Assembly (NCBI GenBank): GCA_030267965.1
Contig: BRYA01000530.1
Coordinates: forward strand, 20,682 to 57,327
Length of the DNA stretch: 36,646 nt
Direction: 5' to 3'
Source: Triparma columacea
Taxonomy: Eukaryota > Sar > Bolidophyceae > Parmales > Triparmaceae
The first letter of the stretch is position 1. Every line of letters begins with the position of its first letter. The position numbers and the translations under genes were made by a program. The notes below the pieces were generated by a model, which saw only the letters and a list, made by a program, of their open reading frames with translations, ran no database searches and had not been told where the DNA came from. Positions 9,297 through 18,595 of this stretch are shown here, in pieces.

Positions 9297-10438
9297 ATGC
9301 ATTCTTCCCGGCTCCTAATCGCCATGGGCCTTTCCCTGTGTCTCCCTGTCCTCGGATGGATCTCCCCCGTGGCTGTTCCTCTCAAGAGAGCCCACGTCGA
9401 AGCTTATGCTGTCAAACAGGATGGCATTAAGCGTACTGCTGCCACCCTCGGGATGGCCTCACTCTTGCTTTTCCCCCAGGTCCCAGCAAATGCGGCCATT
9501 GGGGGGCAGAGTGGCGATGCACGTCAAGCCAAAACTGTTGATGAGACTTCGTTGATCGCTAGTCAGGTGAGCCCAAGGGTCAGAGATTGAGTGAATGGTT
9601 CATACAGTATGTCTCACCTGTTCATAACTAGATCTCAGCACTAAAAAAGGAGAAAGTTATGGCCGATGAAAACCTCAACTCTGCCAATGCCGCGCTCCGT
9701 AGCTCTTCCGAGTACAAAGCCGTCCAGTCTGCGAATCAGCGCGTCGTGGAGGCCGAGCGGGGAGTGAAGAAGATCTCAGGTTTGGAGAAGAAGGAGCGTG
9801 ACTTGACAAAAAAGGCGAGTGAAAAGGCTGAAGCGGCAAGGAAGAAGGAAAAGAAGGTCGCCAAGGCCAACGCGGTGAAGGCCAAGAAGGTGAGACGACG
9901 GGATGAAAAAAGCCCCCCCCGACCCACATGTCAACGGTAGTGTGAATATAGATCTTCACTTCACTTGTCGAATACATCTATCTCACAACAATCCCGCCCC
10001 CTGCCCATCCCGCAGGCCAACGAGGCGAAAGCGAAGGCGGCCGAGAAGGAACGCAAGGTGCAGAAGACGCTCGAGGCCGACCGTAAGGCTCGGGAGAAGG
10101 CCTCTGCTAAGAGGGCCGCCGAGGCGAAGGCCTCGGAGGAGAGGAAGGCAGCTGAGGCTAAGAGGGCGGCAGAGGCCAAGAAGGCTGCCGAGATTAAGAA
10201 GGCATCAGAGGCCAAGAAGGCGGCGGACGCCAAGGCCGCGGCCCAGAAGGCCGCTGAGAAGGCGGCAGCCTCTAAGAAGGAGGCTGAGCTAAAGATGCTT
10301 TCGGCAGAAAAGGCTGCCCAGGAGAAGAAGGCCGCCGAGGCCAAGAGGGCAGCGGAGGCTGCAGAGAAGAAGCTGAGCGCCGACAAGGAAGCCAAGGCAA
10401 AAGCGGCGGAGGAGAAGCAGGCGACGGTCAAGCCTTAA
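9297..10438 (+). CDS. Probable thylakoid-lumen Ala/Lys-rich coiled-coil protein
   Basis: Three exons, 9297-9566, 9632-9889 and 10016-10438, give 316 residues. N-terminus: a signal-peptide-like segment (LLIAMGLSLCLPVLGW, residues 6-21) followed by a basic stretch, then a second hydrophobic segment with a lumen-type cleavage site (TLGMASLLLFPQVPANA, residues 50-66, predicted cut after ANA). That double leader fits ER, plastid and then thylakoid-lumen import in an alga with a secondary plastid. The mature part (about 67-316) is almost wholly Ala, Lys and Glu (AEAKKAAE-like repeats), predicting one long helix or coiled coil, as in the TolA stalk, though composition rather than homology drives the likeness. 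Function unknown. Introns start GTGAG; the first acceptor (9630-9631) is set by frame, since the next AG would give an immediate stop. Confidence 0.65.
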
Positions 10439-10591
10439 AAGCCAAATGCTTCGATCGCACCCCCCCCCGTCTCCCCCAAGAATTAACTTAAGCAAGGAAA
10501 CGGTACTTATTTCAATCCGGAAAAAAGAGGGTTATTATTCCCCCCCAAATGATCGCCCCTCCCTATCCTCCTCCTCCCTCCCAATTCCCAA
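10439..10591. other. Convergent 3' spacer
   Basis: 153 bp between the stops of the lumen-protein gene (+) and SF3A1 (-). It is C-rich, with two C-runs, and must hold both 3' UTRs. I see no gene. Confidence 0.5.
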
Positions 10592-12967
10592 TTATTTTTT
10601 CTTCCCCCCTCTAGACTTGGCGACGAGTTCAACAGTCGTCCCCGTTTTAAAGTTGAGAAGCGCCATCGTGTTCCCGTCCTTAAGGAAAGTACCCTTCCCG
10701 TCCTTCATCTGCATTTTGTTCGCCGGCATCCCCAGCGCTTCGCTCAGTTTCGCCTTCACGACCTTCACAGTATCCATAACGTCCAGGGTCACAGGAACAG
10801 ACCTGCCGTCTAGGTTCCAGCTCGGGTTCGCCGTCTTGTCCGCGATGCACGCAACCGTAACTGTGATTGTCGGGGACTCGAGCGTCGCAGCGAACACGTC
10901 TGGGGGCATGATTCCCCCCGGGTACTGTTCCTCCAATTTCTGTTCCCCCTGTCCCTCTGTTTCCTGCCCCTGTGTTTGCGCCACCGGCGGCGGCATCATT
11001 GCCTGCTGTAAATTCTGCGCAGGCTGAACGCTCTGCGCATTCTGCAGCGGCTGCACGCGCTGCTTCTTCCTCTCCCTCTCCTCGAGTTCGTCCTGGTCGT
11101 CCCTAGGTCTTCCTTGCATGATGCTGCTTCTACCCCTGAGCGTTTCTACCTCCTCGGCCCCCCCGCCGGCCGGCTGCGCGGAGTTAACCTCCGACGGATT
11201 AGGGAGGACGCCTGGCTTGTCCGTCATCCAAGCTGGGAGGTTCGAGACTCCCCTTCGAGCGCTCGTGTCTCTGGGTTGGGCCGCGCCTCCCGCGGGCAGG
11301 GCAGCCGCGGGAACCCCGGCCCGGGGGGGTTGAAGGCGCTGCTGCAGCTGTTGTGGAGGAGGTGGGGGCTGCTGTCTCATTTGCGCGTGCTGCTGTTGTT
11401 GCTGCAGCATCATGTTCCCAGCCTGCGGTGGCTGCTGCGTCTTCGGCGGTCCCTCCACCGTGGCCCTTTCCTTCCCGGTGTCCTTGTACTTGTCGAGGAT
11501 CCTCTTTGCCTCCTCCCCCCTTTCCCTCTCCTCCATCCTCCTCTCCATTTCCCTGTCAACGCTGCTCCCGAATATGTCCCTCCTCTCCTCGCTGAAGGCC
11601 TTGAGGTTCGCTACAATGCTCTCCCCGCTAGCGACGTTCGTGCTCCCGAGCTTGCTCTGGAACCGCGCGTTCTGCTCCCTCCACTTGGGGTCCATTAGCT
11701 GGATCCTCATGTGCTCGCTCATCTCCGCTACCTTCACCCTCTCCCCCGTTATGGGGTCGACCATGGTGTCGCTCCCCTGCTCACTTGCCGAGTTAACCCT
11801 CGGCTGGTAGTCCGCAACGACCTTAATTTCTCCCCCGTCGTCCACTTCGGGTACAGCCTCGTCCTCGCTCTCGCTTTCGTCCATGTCCATCCCGTCGTCT
11901 TCCTCCCCCCCCTCAAGTTCCTTGTCGTCGAAGTCTACAGTCTCCACGATTACGAAGTCGTGCCAGTCAACGGCCTGGCTCATACCCCCGCCCTCCTCCT
12001 CCATCCTCCTTACCCTCATCTCCCTCCTGTATTCCTTGCGGAGGGCAACGGTGGAGAGCATGCCGGGGACGGTGCTTATTTTTAGCACGCGCTCAACCTC
12101 CCCCTCCCCCGGCCTGATGACCTTCTGGTAGCTGTCGACTAGTGCTGTGAAGTACGCGAAATTTTTGGAAGAAGGCTTGAGGAACTCAAAGAGGGGGTTC
12201 GAGGCCTCCTTCCTTCCCAGCCCGACCATGAACTTAGTGCCGCAGGCGGCGGTGAACTGGGCGGAGAGCTTCATGGTGTCGATCTCGAGGGGAGTCGCGG
12301 TCGGGGGAGGGTGGACGGTGGCAAAGAGGATGGGGTCGGGGGTTACTTTGGGGGGGGGGGAGGGGGGGGGGTTAGTTGAGGTTTAGAGTGGGTTGGGGGT
12401 GGGTGCGCTGCGCGGCTACGGTCAGGTCTTGTCACCCCTCCTTAACTCACCCTGTTCCTCCTTCTTCTCCTCCTCCCCGTCCTTGTCCCCCTTATCCTCC
12501 TTCTTGCCCTTCTCCCTATCCTCCTCCATAACTTTCCTCGCCCTCAAAACCGCCCTTCCAACCACGTCCACGGTCTCCCTGTTCGCAGTAACCTCGTCTA
12601 CAACCGTTACGGCTACAGGCTGATCCTGCTTCTTGGTTTCCTCCAAGGCACGTTCGTCCTCCTCCCTGTTCTTCTGGAGCTCCCTGGCCTCCTCAGCGGC
12701 GTCTCCGCCGTTCTGGAAGAAGACTATCCTGCTCTCGTAGTAAGGGTTGTAGGGGCTAGACCCCGCCATGAAGGCAAACTTTGGGGTGGAGCCCTCTGAG
12801 GAGGAGAGGATCCTGCTCTCAAACTGACGGCCGTTCTTGGCTACGAATTGAGCAGTCTTGTTTACTACAGCACGAATGTCGGGAGGAGGGACGATTATAT
12901 CGTCAGAGGTTGGTAGTGAGGTTTGAGGTGAGGTTGGGGATGAGGAGTTGAGAGCATCAGTAGACAT
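10592..12967 (-). CDS. SF3A1: Splicing factor 3A subunit 1 (SAP114/Prp21)
   Basis: Exons 12967-12451 and 12345-10592 give 756 residues (human about 790). SF3A1 is part of the U2 snRNP SF3a complex that helps form the spliceosomal A complex in the nucleus. Seen in order: first SURP module (IRAVVNKTAQFVAKNGRQFE, about residues 30-75); a charged linker; second SURP module after the intron (MKLSAQFTAACGTKF ... LFEFLKPSSKNFAYFTALVDSYQKV, about 197-245); QAVDWHDFVIVETVDF, the family's conserved central motif; a Gln/Pro-rich region; and a C-terminal ubiquitin-like domain (about 665-756) ending RGGKKK, like the RGGRKK end of the human protein. The intron 12450-12346 starts GTGAG and has a long poly-C tract before the acceptor; it is phase 1 and joins EQ to VTPDPILF. 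Part of exon 1 (12852-12918) is copied in inverted form at 13711-13777. Confidence 0.93.
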
Positions 12968-13316
12968 CGTCGATCTGGGGTGGGTGGTTTGGGGGGGTAT
13001 TTTTGTGCCTTTCTGTGTCTAATTGGTGATTATTTGATGATATTTGTTTGTAAATGATGGATATGATTGGGTGTGTATTATATGAGTAGTGGAAATTGCG
13101 TGAAAATGGAGAAACTTGCTGGATGAAAAAGGGGGTGAATGAATGAGCCTTAAATATGTGCAAGAAATAGAGTGAAAAAGAAGCAAAACCCCGACGTCCT
13201 TAGCTTTCGCAAAGCGAAAGGATGGTAGACACCCTGCTGATACTCTTAACCAAAGAACTTTTCGACGTTTTGAGTTGAAGCAACCAAAAATCAAGGGGCA
13301 TTTTTGACGCCAATCT

Positions 13317-13513
13317 CAATGGTTTAGGGACCTACATTTCGGGGGTACGATTTAGAGTCTTGGGTAATTACCCAAGAATTAAGCCGATTTCCCAGTAAAA
13401 AACCTACTTTTCACGTAGTAAATTGGCCTGGGAACGTACCCAAAAATAATCTTGGGTAAATACCCCATATTAAAATCTGAAATACCCCCCTAATGTAGGT
13501 CCCTACAATGGTT
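13317..13513. mobile_element. hAT-like MITE (181 bp) with 8 bp target-site duplications
   Basis: The element spans 13325-13505. Its ends are inverted repeats: TAGGGACCTACATT is perfect for 14 bp, and the similarity runs to about 23 bp (left TTCGGGGGTA against right AGGGGGGTA). It is flanked by perfect direct repeats CAATGGTT at 13317-13324 and 13506-13513. Eight-base target duplications with TAGGG-type ends are the signature of the hAT superfamily. There is no coding capacity, so it would be non-autonomous. Inside lies an 18 bp perfect palindrome, CTTGGGTAATTACCCAAG (about 13356-13373), and related GGGTA/TACCC motifs that favour a hairpin. No second copy lies in this window. Confidence 0.85.
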
Positions 13514-13710
13514 CTGGGCCCAAGTTTCATGGCCCATTTTTACCTTCCTCTTACTCCTCCTCTAATCATCAACACACAACAAATACTAACATACAGCTAT
13601 ATTAATATCGTGTCATAGTACTGATTAGGTTAGATTTAGTGTATGTGACAGTTGAGTCTAATTTTTCAACCCCACTCCTTCCATCTCGACCAAACCCCAC
13701 CCTCCATACC

Positions 13711-13777
13711 CACTACCAACCTCTGACGACATAATCGTCCCTCCTCCCGACATTCGTGCTGTAGTAAACAAGACTGC
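13711..13777 (+). repeat. Inverted copy of SF3A1 exon 1 next to ZIP start
   Basis: These 67 bp match 12852-12918 in inverted orientation with one mismatch (gacgacat against gacgatat). In SF3A1 the segment encodes most of SDDIIVPPPDIRAVVNKTA. Here it ends one base before the ZIP ATG at 13779, so it would form the proximal 5' UTR of that gene. The two copies face each other across about 790 bp that includes the MITE. Confidence 0.95.
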
Positions 13778-13778
13778 A

Positions 13779-14771
13779 ATGTCATCAATTACATCACTCC
13801 TTTCTCCATGTCTTACCTTAACAATCTCCTCTCTTCTCGGTATATACCTTCCCTCACTATTTCCTCCCCTCCTACCATACATACCCACAATCCGTCCTTT
13901 CTCAACTGGTGTTATCCTATCAATATCAATATGCCATCTCCTCCCCGACGGTCTAGCTGGCGCACGTAAGATAATAAAGCCAAGCTTCCTAGGGGAGCTC
14001 CCCCTAGGGGAGGCTGCACTCGTGGCAGGATTCGCTGCCATGACGGTGTTGGAGGCTCTACTGCCTTGCCCGCACTCAAAGGTCGGGGAGGCTGGTGCTG
14101 CTGCACCCCCCTGCGCAGGGGGAGGTGGGGGGGAAGGTGTTCGTGTTGGTGTGGGTGTCGGTAAGGTTTGTATAGAACAGGGTAGGATCAGGGGTCTCAG
14201 CTGCGACAGTGAGAAGGGCGCTCTCTCGCAGGGTCAAGTGGAGCCTCCTTGTGAGTCCACCGTCCTCCTTGGGGGTGGAGAAGGCAGGATGGAAGGCGGG
14301 ATTGAAGACAGCAGCAATGGTGCGGAGAACTCAAAGCTACATATACTAGAGTTATCTATAGCGCTACACTCTGTTCTGATAGGCCTACCAGTCACAAAGT
14401 CCCCCAGCGGTTCCCTGGTTACCGCTTTAGGGATCCACCAATTCTTCGAAGGCGTAAGCCTCGGCCTCGCTGGTTTGAGTGCAGGTCTTAACAACAAGGA
14501 GTTCGCCAAGCTCGCCGCAGTCTTCTCCCTAAGCATATCAGTGGGAGTCTCACTAGGCTACTCATCCTCATCCCTACCCATAGCTTCCGTAGGCCCATCC
14601 GCATGGGAGGGTCTTGGTAATTGCGTTGCCTCCGGGGTCCTGCTGTTCGTGGCGGTTGAGTTTTACGTTAAGGACTTTGCGGAGGCCAAACATCATGGGA
14701 GGAAGTGGGGGAAAATTACGAGCTTCCTTACTGGGTGCGTTGTTATGACGGCACTGGCTATATGGACTTAG
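13779..14771 (+). CDS. ZIP-family metal transporter
   Basis: A single exon encodes 330 residues. ZIP proteins move Zn2+, Fe2+ or similar ions into the cytosol across the plasma or an organelle membrane. Seen: two N-terminal membrane helices (about 10-30 and 42-60, the latter GVILSISICHLLP), a third around 78-95, a long Gly/Val/Ser-rich loop (about 100-185) in place of the usual His-rich loop, helix IV with HSVLIGLP (His197), helix V with GIHQFFEGVSLG (His220, Glu224; the HxxxE metal site), and three further helices (about 243-262, 280-296 and 313-329). Eight helices fit the family. Metal specificity cannot be told. The start lies right after the SF3A1-derived fragment. The Gly/Val loop could hide an unspliced intron, but no border is clear. 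Confidence 0.85.
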   Translation: MSSITSLLSPCLTLTISSLLGIYLPSLFPPLLPYIPTIRPFSTGVILSISICHLLPDGLAGARKIIKPSFLGELPLGEAALVAGFAAMTVLEALLPCPHSKVGEAGAAAPPCAGGGGGEGVRVGVGVGKVCIEQGRIRGLSCDSEKGALSQGQVEPPCESTVLLGGGEGRMEGGIEDSSNGAENSKLHILELSIALHSVLIGLPVTKSPSGSLVTALGIHQFFEGVSLGLAGLSAGLNNKEFAKLAAVFSLSISVGVSLGYSSSSLPIASVGPSAWEGLGNCVASGVLLFVAVEFYVKDFAEAKHHGRKWGKITSFLTGCVVMTALAIWT

Positions 14772-14941
14772 AGAGTAGACGAAAAACCCCCAGGGGGGAG
14801 GGTGGAGGGGGGAAGAAAGATCGCTATAGATAACTGATGACGACCTTTATTTTTGGGACGAGACGAGACAACCTTACTTTATTTTCACCTGCCCTGCTTG
14901 CTTTGCTGATACAAATCCCCCCCCCCGTCCTCCCCCCTCAC
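14772..14941. other. Convergent 3' spacer
   Basis: 170 bp between the ZIP stop and the SVP26 stop, with C- and G-runs near 14790-14815 and 14918-14938. Both 3' UTRs are expected here; I see no gene. Confidence 0.5.
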
Positions 14942-15699
14942 TCAATTGTACTTTCCCATGCCCATCCTTTTAGATTTAGTCTCCCCCCTTCTCCCCCACC
15001 ATTCCTGTGCCGTTTCCACCGCACCCTTGAAAACGTTACCCCCCCCCTTCTTCTGTCCCACCCTCTCCCCTCCTATCCCCACCGGCAGTCCGTCCGAGGG
15101 TAGTGAGAGTGACACGAAGAACATCAGTGGTACCCCCCATATCATGACAAGGAAGAAACCCGTGACTTGTAGTATGGGTGTGTACGTGTTGTGGAAGTAG
15201 CTGAACCACGTGTAGTGCGTGCCCAGTACGGCCAGCAGGGAGGACACGGAGGGGAGGGAGAGGGGCTCGACGTAGGGGAAGGAGGGGAGGAGGGTGAGGT
15301 AGACGAGGTTGCAGAGGGTTGAGGTGAAGAGAGGGAGGAAGGGAACGCCGGAGAAGAGGAGGAGGAAGTGGACAAGGAACACGGTACCGAGGCTGTAGTT
15401 CAGGACGCGCCGAGCTATGGAGGAGTACTGTGAGGGGGGGGGAGGAGGGGGGAGGGGGGTGGAGGGGGGGGAGGCTTGGTTAGGACAGTTTGGAGTCTCA
15501 TGATCTCCTTGATGATATTTCATCCTTGGCTTGCGTCACCCTCCCCCACCCAACACTTCCAACCTCCAACTAAACTGACCTCCTCAGCAAGCTCAGCAGC
15601 ACAGTACAGTCCACAGGCTATACATATGGCAAGAACAAACATTGCAATGTAACCAAATAATGTGGTTATCATCCAGAATATCCAGTTTGGCGTACCCAT
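14942..15699 (-). CDS. SVP26/TEX261 family ER-Golgi membrane protein
   Basis: Exons 15699-15580 and 15427-14942 give 201 residues, like human TEX261 (196). Yeast Svp26/Erv26 is a cargo adaptor that cycles in COPII vesicles and brings Golgi mannosyltransferases and other type II proteins out of the ER. Seen: a first helix (TLFGYIAMFVLAICIACGLYCAAELAEE), then across the intron YSSIARRVLNYSLGTVFLVHF, TSTLCNLVYLTLLPSFPYVEPLS (matching [20 protein letters not shown] of TEX261), LAVLGTHYTWFSYF, a helix FFLVMIWGVPLMFFVSLSLP, and a basic cytosolic tail. The exon join at GAG/GTCAG and CAG/TAC restores the family's EEYS segment. The intron (15579-15428) has a CCTAACCA branch-like motif and a long poly-C tract. 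It sits convergent to the ZIP gene. Confidence 0.85.
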
Positions 15700-16051
15700 C
15701 TTTGAAGATGTACTTAGTGAGGTAAAGGAGGCGGGTGATTTATGGGAAATGAAGGTACTGAGCGCAGCGGATAGTCCAATATTTTGACTCTGTGAATGGC
15801 AACAATTACGAGGGGGAGTTTATTGCGATAACTAGCGACAACGGGAATATTTCAAAGCGATAGGAGGACAGTATAAGTTTCAATAAGAACGAATGGCTTG
15901 CTCTTTCGTTTTTTACTTCACGCGAACAGTTTGGAGAGCAATTACAAAATGGGACAAAAAAGACCCTCAAAGCCCCCACCCCTTCCCATTCATCTATTTT
16001 AACATATAATCATCTAGTATTATGATCCGATTCTTTCTCTCCGATTGATTT
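15700..16051. other. Intergenic spacer
   Basis: 352 bp between the SVP26 start and the carboxypeptidase stop, both on the minus strand. It holds the SVP26 promoter/5' UTR and the carboxypeptidase 3' UTR. It is AT-rich toward 15990-16050. I see no gene or distinct motif. Confidence 0.5.
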
Positions 16052-17656
16052 CTATAAATCCAACAAAGGCCCAGCCCCGCCCTCCACCTCAAAGCATTTC
16101 GGCGTTTCCCCTCCACCCTCCCATACCTCCCATTCCCTCTTCATCAGCCTCCTCATAACGTCCCAGTTAGCCTCCGGCTGGTAACTTGCCACTTCATGGC
16201 CCGCATTCCTTACCACCACGAAGCAAAAGACCCCCCCCCTCTCAATACATTTCGAGTACCCCTTGGTGTCCCCATTTACCACCCACATAGATTTACGTTT
16301 TCCCTCGAATTCCCCCAACGTTCCTTTCCCCCACTCTTCAAGGATTCCCTTGACGGCCTCCCCCACCGGCGCCGGACCTAGCAGTACGTCCATATTTCCT
16401 GCCGTGATAAAGACGTCAACCCCCGCCTCAAGAAGCTCTGCGAAAAGCGGCGTTGTGTTCTCGCAGAAATCCCCAGACTCGACCATCGCAGTGTAGACCA
16501 GCCCGCCCTCGGACATGGTAGCGTTGGATGCCCCGCTCGCCGGGGACCCAGCTACGTGAAGTGCCTCCTCGACGCCCCCGACCTTCAGGAACTTTCTGAA
16601 GTAATCGAACTCAGCAGGCTGACCTAACAACGCAACATGCTCAGTATTCTCGCTTCCCGTCCATTTCTTAAACAAAAACTGACAATCTGATCCGCAAGAG
16701 CTCCCTCCATCATCGTTAAACACCTTGTTCCATTCCTCAAACGCCCCTACACAATCCCCAGCCCTGCTTCTCTCCCCGCTCCTCCTCATCAGCCCCCTGA
16801 GCTCCTCTTCCTCCCGCTTGTCAACAAGGCCTAACGCCTTGAATACAGCTGGGTATTCCCCGATCTCCCTCTCATGGTACATCGCCGGGTCCCCCACCAA
16901 CACCCCGACCAAATTCACGTCCACAGAAGAACCCTCAGCAAGGAGGCGCGTAGCGTAGTGGGGCACGTAATGACCAGCGTATGACAGCCCTGCGACGAAA
17001 AGATCCGCGCCCAGGTGCTCCGGGAAGATCGTTAGAAACTGCTTGAGAACAGATACGGCTTGACGTGCTACGTCACTTGACGTTGGAGTCGGCTCGAGCG
17101 ATCCCTCGGACCCATTATCTGCAGGGGCCTGGAAGGAGTAACCAGTACCTACGGGAGAGTCAAGGAAGAGGCAGGACGAGGTTCTGCAGAGAGTGTGGCA
17201 TCTCTCTTGAAGGGACAGGTCCTCAGAAACATAGTAACGACCGATCTGATTGAAGAGACCGACGGTATCGGGACTACCGGGGCCGCCGTTAAACCACTGT
17301 ATTAACGGAGCGACGGAAGGATCTTCGCAGTCTGTGCAAGGCTGGTAGAAGAAGAAAATGTTGTTGGCTTTACCACCGAGAGAGGACACAGTGAAGAAAC
17401 CAGAGTGACCAAGGGGGAGACCGTTGATTTTTACGGAGGAAAGACTTCGTGCAAGCGATAACTTCCCCGATTCTATTAGTGTAGTGAGGAGTAGGGGCTG
17501 CTTGGAGGGCGATTGTCCCATGGAAGGGGTGTAGGTATCATGTTTTCTTACTGTTAAGGAGAGTGAAACGATGAATAAAATTACGACAGCGATAGACCAA
17601 GGAGGAAAAGATCGACGTGCTGGGATGTTCTGGAGGAGAGGACTTGATTGGTCCAT
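16052..17656 (-). CDS. Membrane-anchored serine carboxypeptidase (peptidase S10)
   Basis: A single exon encodes 534 residues. S10 enzymes remove C-terminal residues in the vacuole, lysosome or outside the cell; plant relatives can be acyltransferases. Seen: an N-terminal hydrophobic segment (PPWSIAVVILFIVSLSLTV, residues 18-36) that could be a signal anchor; FTVSSLGGKANNIFFFYQP; the oxyanion-hole region QWFNGGPGSPD (about 120-130; usual form NGGPGCSS); LFLDSPVGTGYSF (about 163-175); the nucleophile motif GLSYAGHYVPHYA with Ser225 (usual GESYAG, so Glu is Leu); Asp423 in AGNMDVLLG; and His487 in RNAGHEVASYQPE. All three catalytic residues are present. The first helix suggests a luminal catalytic domain tethered to a secretory-pathway membrane. 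The start is the first ATG; the gene is divergent from the HAD gene by 101 bp. Confidence 0.88.
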   Translation of the reverse strand: MDQSSPLLQNIPARRSFPPWSIAVVILFIVSLSLTVRKHDTYTPSMGQSPSKQPLLLTTLIESGKLSLARSLSSVKINGLPLGHSGFFTVSSLGGKANNIFFFYQPCTDCEDPSVAPLIQWFNGGPGSPDTVGLFNQIGRYYVSEDLSLQERCHTLCRTSSCLFLDSPVGTGYSFQAPADNGSEGSLEPTPTSSDVARQAVSVLKQFLTIFPEHLGADLFVAGLSYAGHYVPHYATRLLAEGSSVDVNLVGVLVGDPAMYHEREIGEYPAVFKALGLVDKREEEELRGLMRRSGERSRAGDCVGAFEEWNKVFNDDGGSSCGSDCQFLFKKWTGSENTEHVALLGQPAEFDYFRKFLKVGGVEEALHVAGSPASGASNATMSEGGLVYTAMVESGDFCENTTPLFAELLEAGVDVFITAGNMDVLLGPAPVGEAVKGILEEWGKGTLGEFEGKRKSMWVVNGDTKGYSKCIERGGVFCFVVVRNAGHEVASYQPEANWDVMRRLMKREWEVWEGGGETPKCFEVEGGAGPLLDL

Positions 17657-17757
17657 GAAGCGACAAAAAGAAAATTGAGATTAAAATGAGAAGAAAAATC
17701 AGCAAAAATAGGATCTTTTGCGTCCTCCTCCGCGATTCCTGATCAACTCCACAGTCG
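17657..17757. promoter_or_regulatory. Compact bidirectional promoter region
   Basis: Only 101 bp separate the divergent start codons of the carboxypeptidase (-) and HAD (+) genes, so both promoters and 5' UTRs must lie here or overlap the genes. The left part is A-rich. No motif is identified. Confidence 0.4.
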
Positions 17758-18285
17758 ATGACGGTAGTTGAGGGGCCTATTATTTTCCTCGATGTCGATG
17801 GCGTCCTCCACCCGCTTAATGAAAAACATTTCCCTGTTGGGTCAGATGTTGAGGATCTAGTGGAGAGGGCGGACGAGGACGAAAAGGACACAGATGACAT
17901 GGGCGTAAGTAGGGTTTGCACGGGAGAGTTTCACAGGCAGTGCATGGAAAACTTGAAGGACGCCGTCACCAAAACTGGGGCGTCAATTGTTCTCAGCACT
18001 ACATGGAGAGAATCAGGGAGGGGGAGAAGGGCAGTCGACGCGGTGTTGGCGTCATACGGAATTGCACCTCACATTGGCTGCACCCCGAGCCTCGGCTACG
18101 CGGCTGGGAGGGACAGGGAGGTGAGAGCTTGGCTAGAAACAAAGGGACAGAATGTGGGGACAAAGTGGGTGGCGATTGACGATATGGATTTGTCTCAGGG
18201 ACTTGGGGAACATTTCGTCCACATTAATGCGAAGGTTGGGCTGAGCGAGGAGGACGTCGAAAGGATGGTCAAGATTCTCAGTTGA
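17758..18285 (+). CDS. Small HAD-superfamily protein
   Basis: A single exon encodes 175 residues. HAD motif I is clear near the N-terminus: IIFLDVDGVLHPL (Asp12 nucleophile, Asp14). Motif II is ASIVLSTTWRES (about 75-86), typical of small HAD proteins with a STTW segment, including those tied to RNA-repair-type (Swiss Army Knife) domain families. WVAIDDMDLSQG (about 139-150) fits the acidic motif III/IV. There is no room for a large cap domain. A phosphatase activity is inferred from the motifs; the substrate is unknown. No signal peptide is seen. Confidence 0.75.
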   Translation: MTVVEGPIIFLDVDGVLHPLNEKHFPVGSDVEDLVERADEDEKDTDDMGVSRVCTGEFHRQCMENLKDAVTKTGASIVLSTTWRESGRGRRAVDAVLASYGIAPHIGCTPSLGYAAGRDREVRAWLETKGQNVGTKWVAIDDMDLSQGLGEHFVHINAKVGLSEEDVERMVKILS

Positions 18286-18595
18286 AGTACATACATTGGG
18301 ATTCACTGCATAATATAGAACGAATGTTATACGTAAAATGCTTTAACGCGAAAATACAGATACTTCACGCGTTCATCATGTAACCAACGCTAAGACTGTA
18401 AAATATTATAACGTTTCGACTGCGTCACAGTAAAAATTCTAAAAAAATGTTTCTTCCACTTCCGCCCAGCCCAAATTTGGAAACCAACAAGTGTGTTTCC
18501 TTAGCGTCCAGAGGTCTTAAATTCTTGGCGGGCTTGACCATCCCATAGTTATACTCAACAACTGAAACACCTTCCAACACTTCCTAACGCCTCAA
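18286..18595. other. Intergenic spacer
   Basis: 310 bp between the HAD stop and the ALG1 start. It is AT-rich and should hold the HAD 3' UTR and ALG1 promoter. I see no gene or repeat. Confidence 0.5.

Larger units (their letters stand above)
12968..13778. other. SF3A1-ZIP divergent intergenic region
   Basis: Apart from the MITE (13325-13505) and the SF3A1 fragment (13711-13777), this 811 bp interval has no supported gene. It is fairly AT-rich at 13010-13180 and 13550-13660. It lies between divergent starts at 12967 (-) and 13779 (+), so both promoters are expected here; no specific promoter motif is evident. Confidence 0.5.

Noticed and set aside
9961..10431. Minus-strand Ala/Ser/Phe-rich open frame
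   Set aside because: It is the reverse reading of the Ala/Lys repeat exon of the lumen protein; repeats of GCC/AAG leave all frames open.
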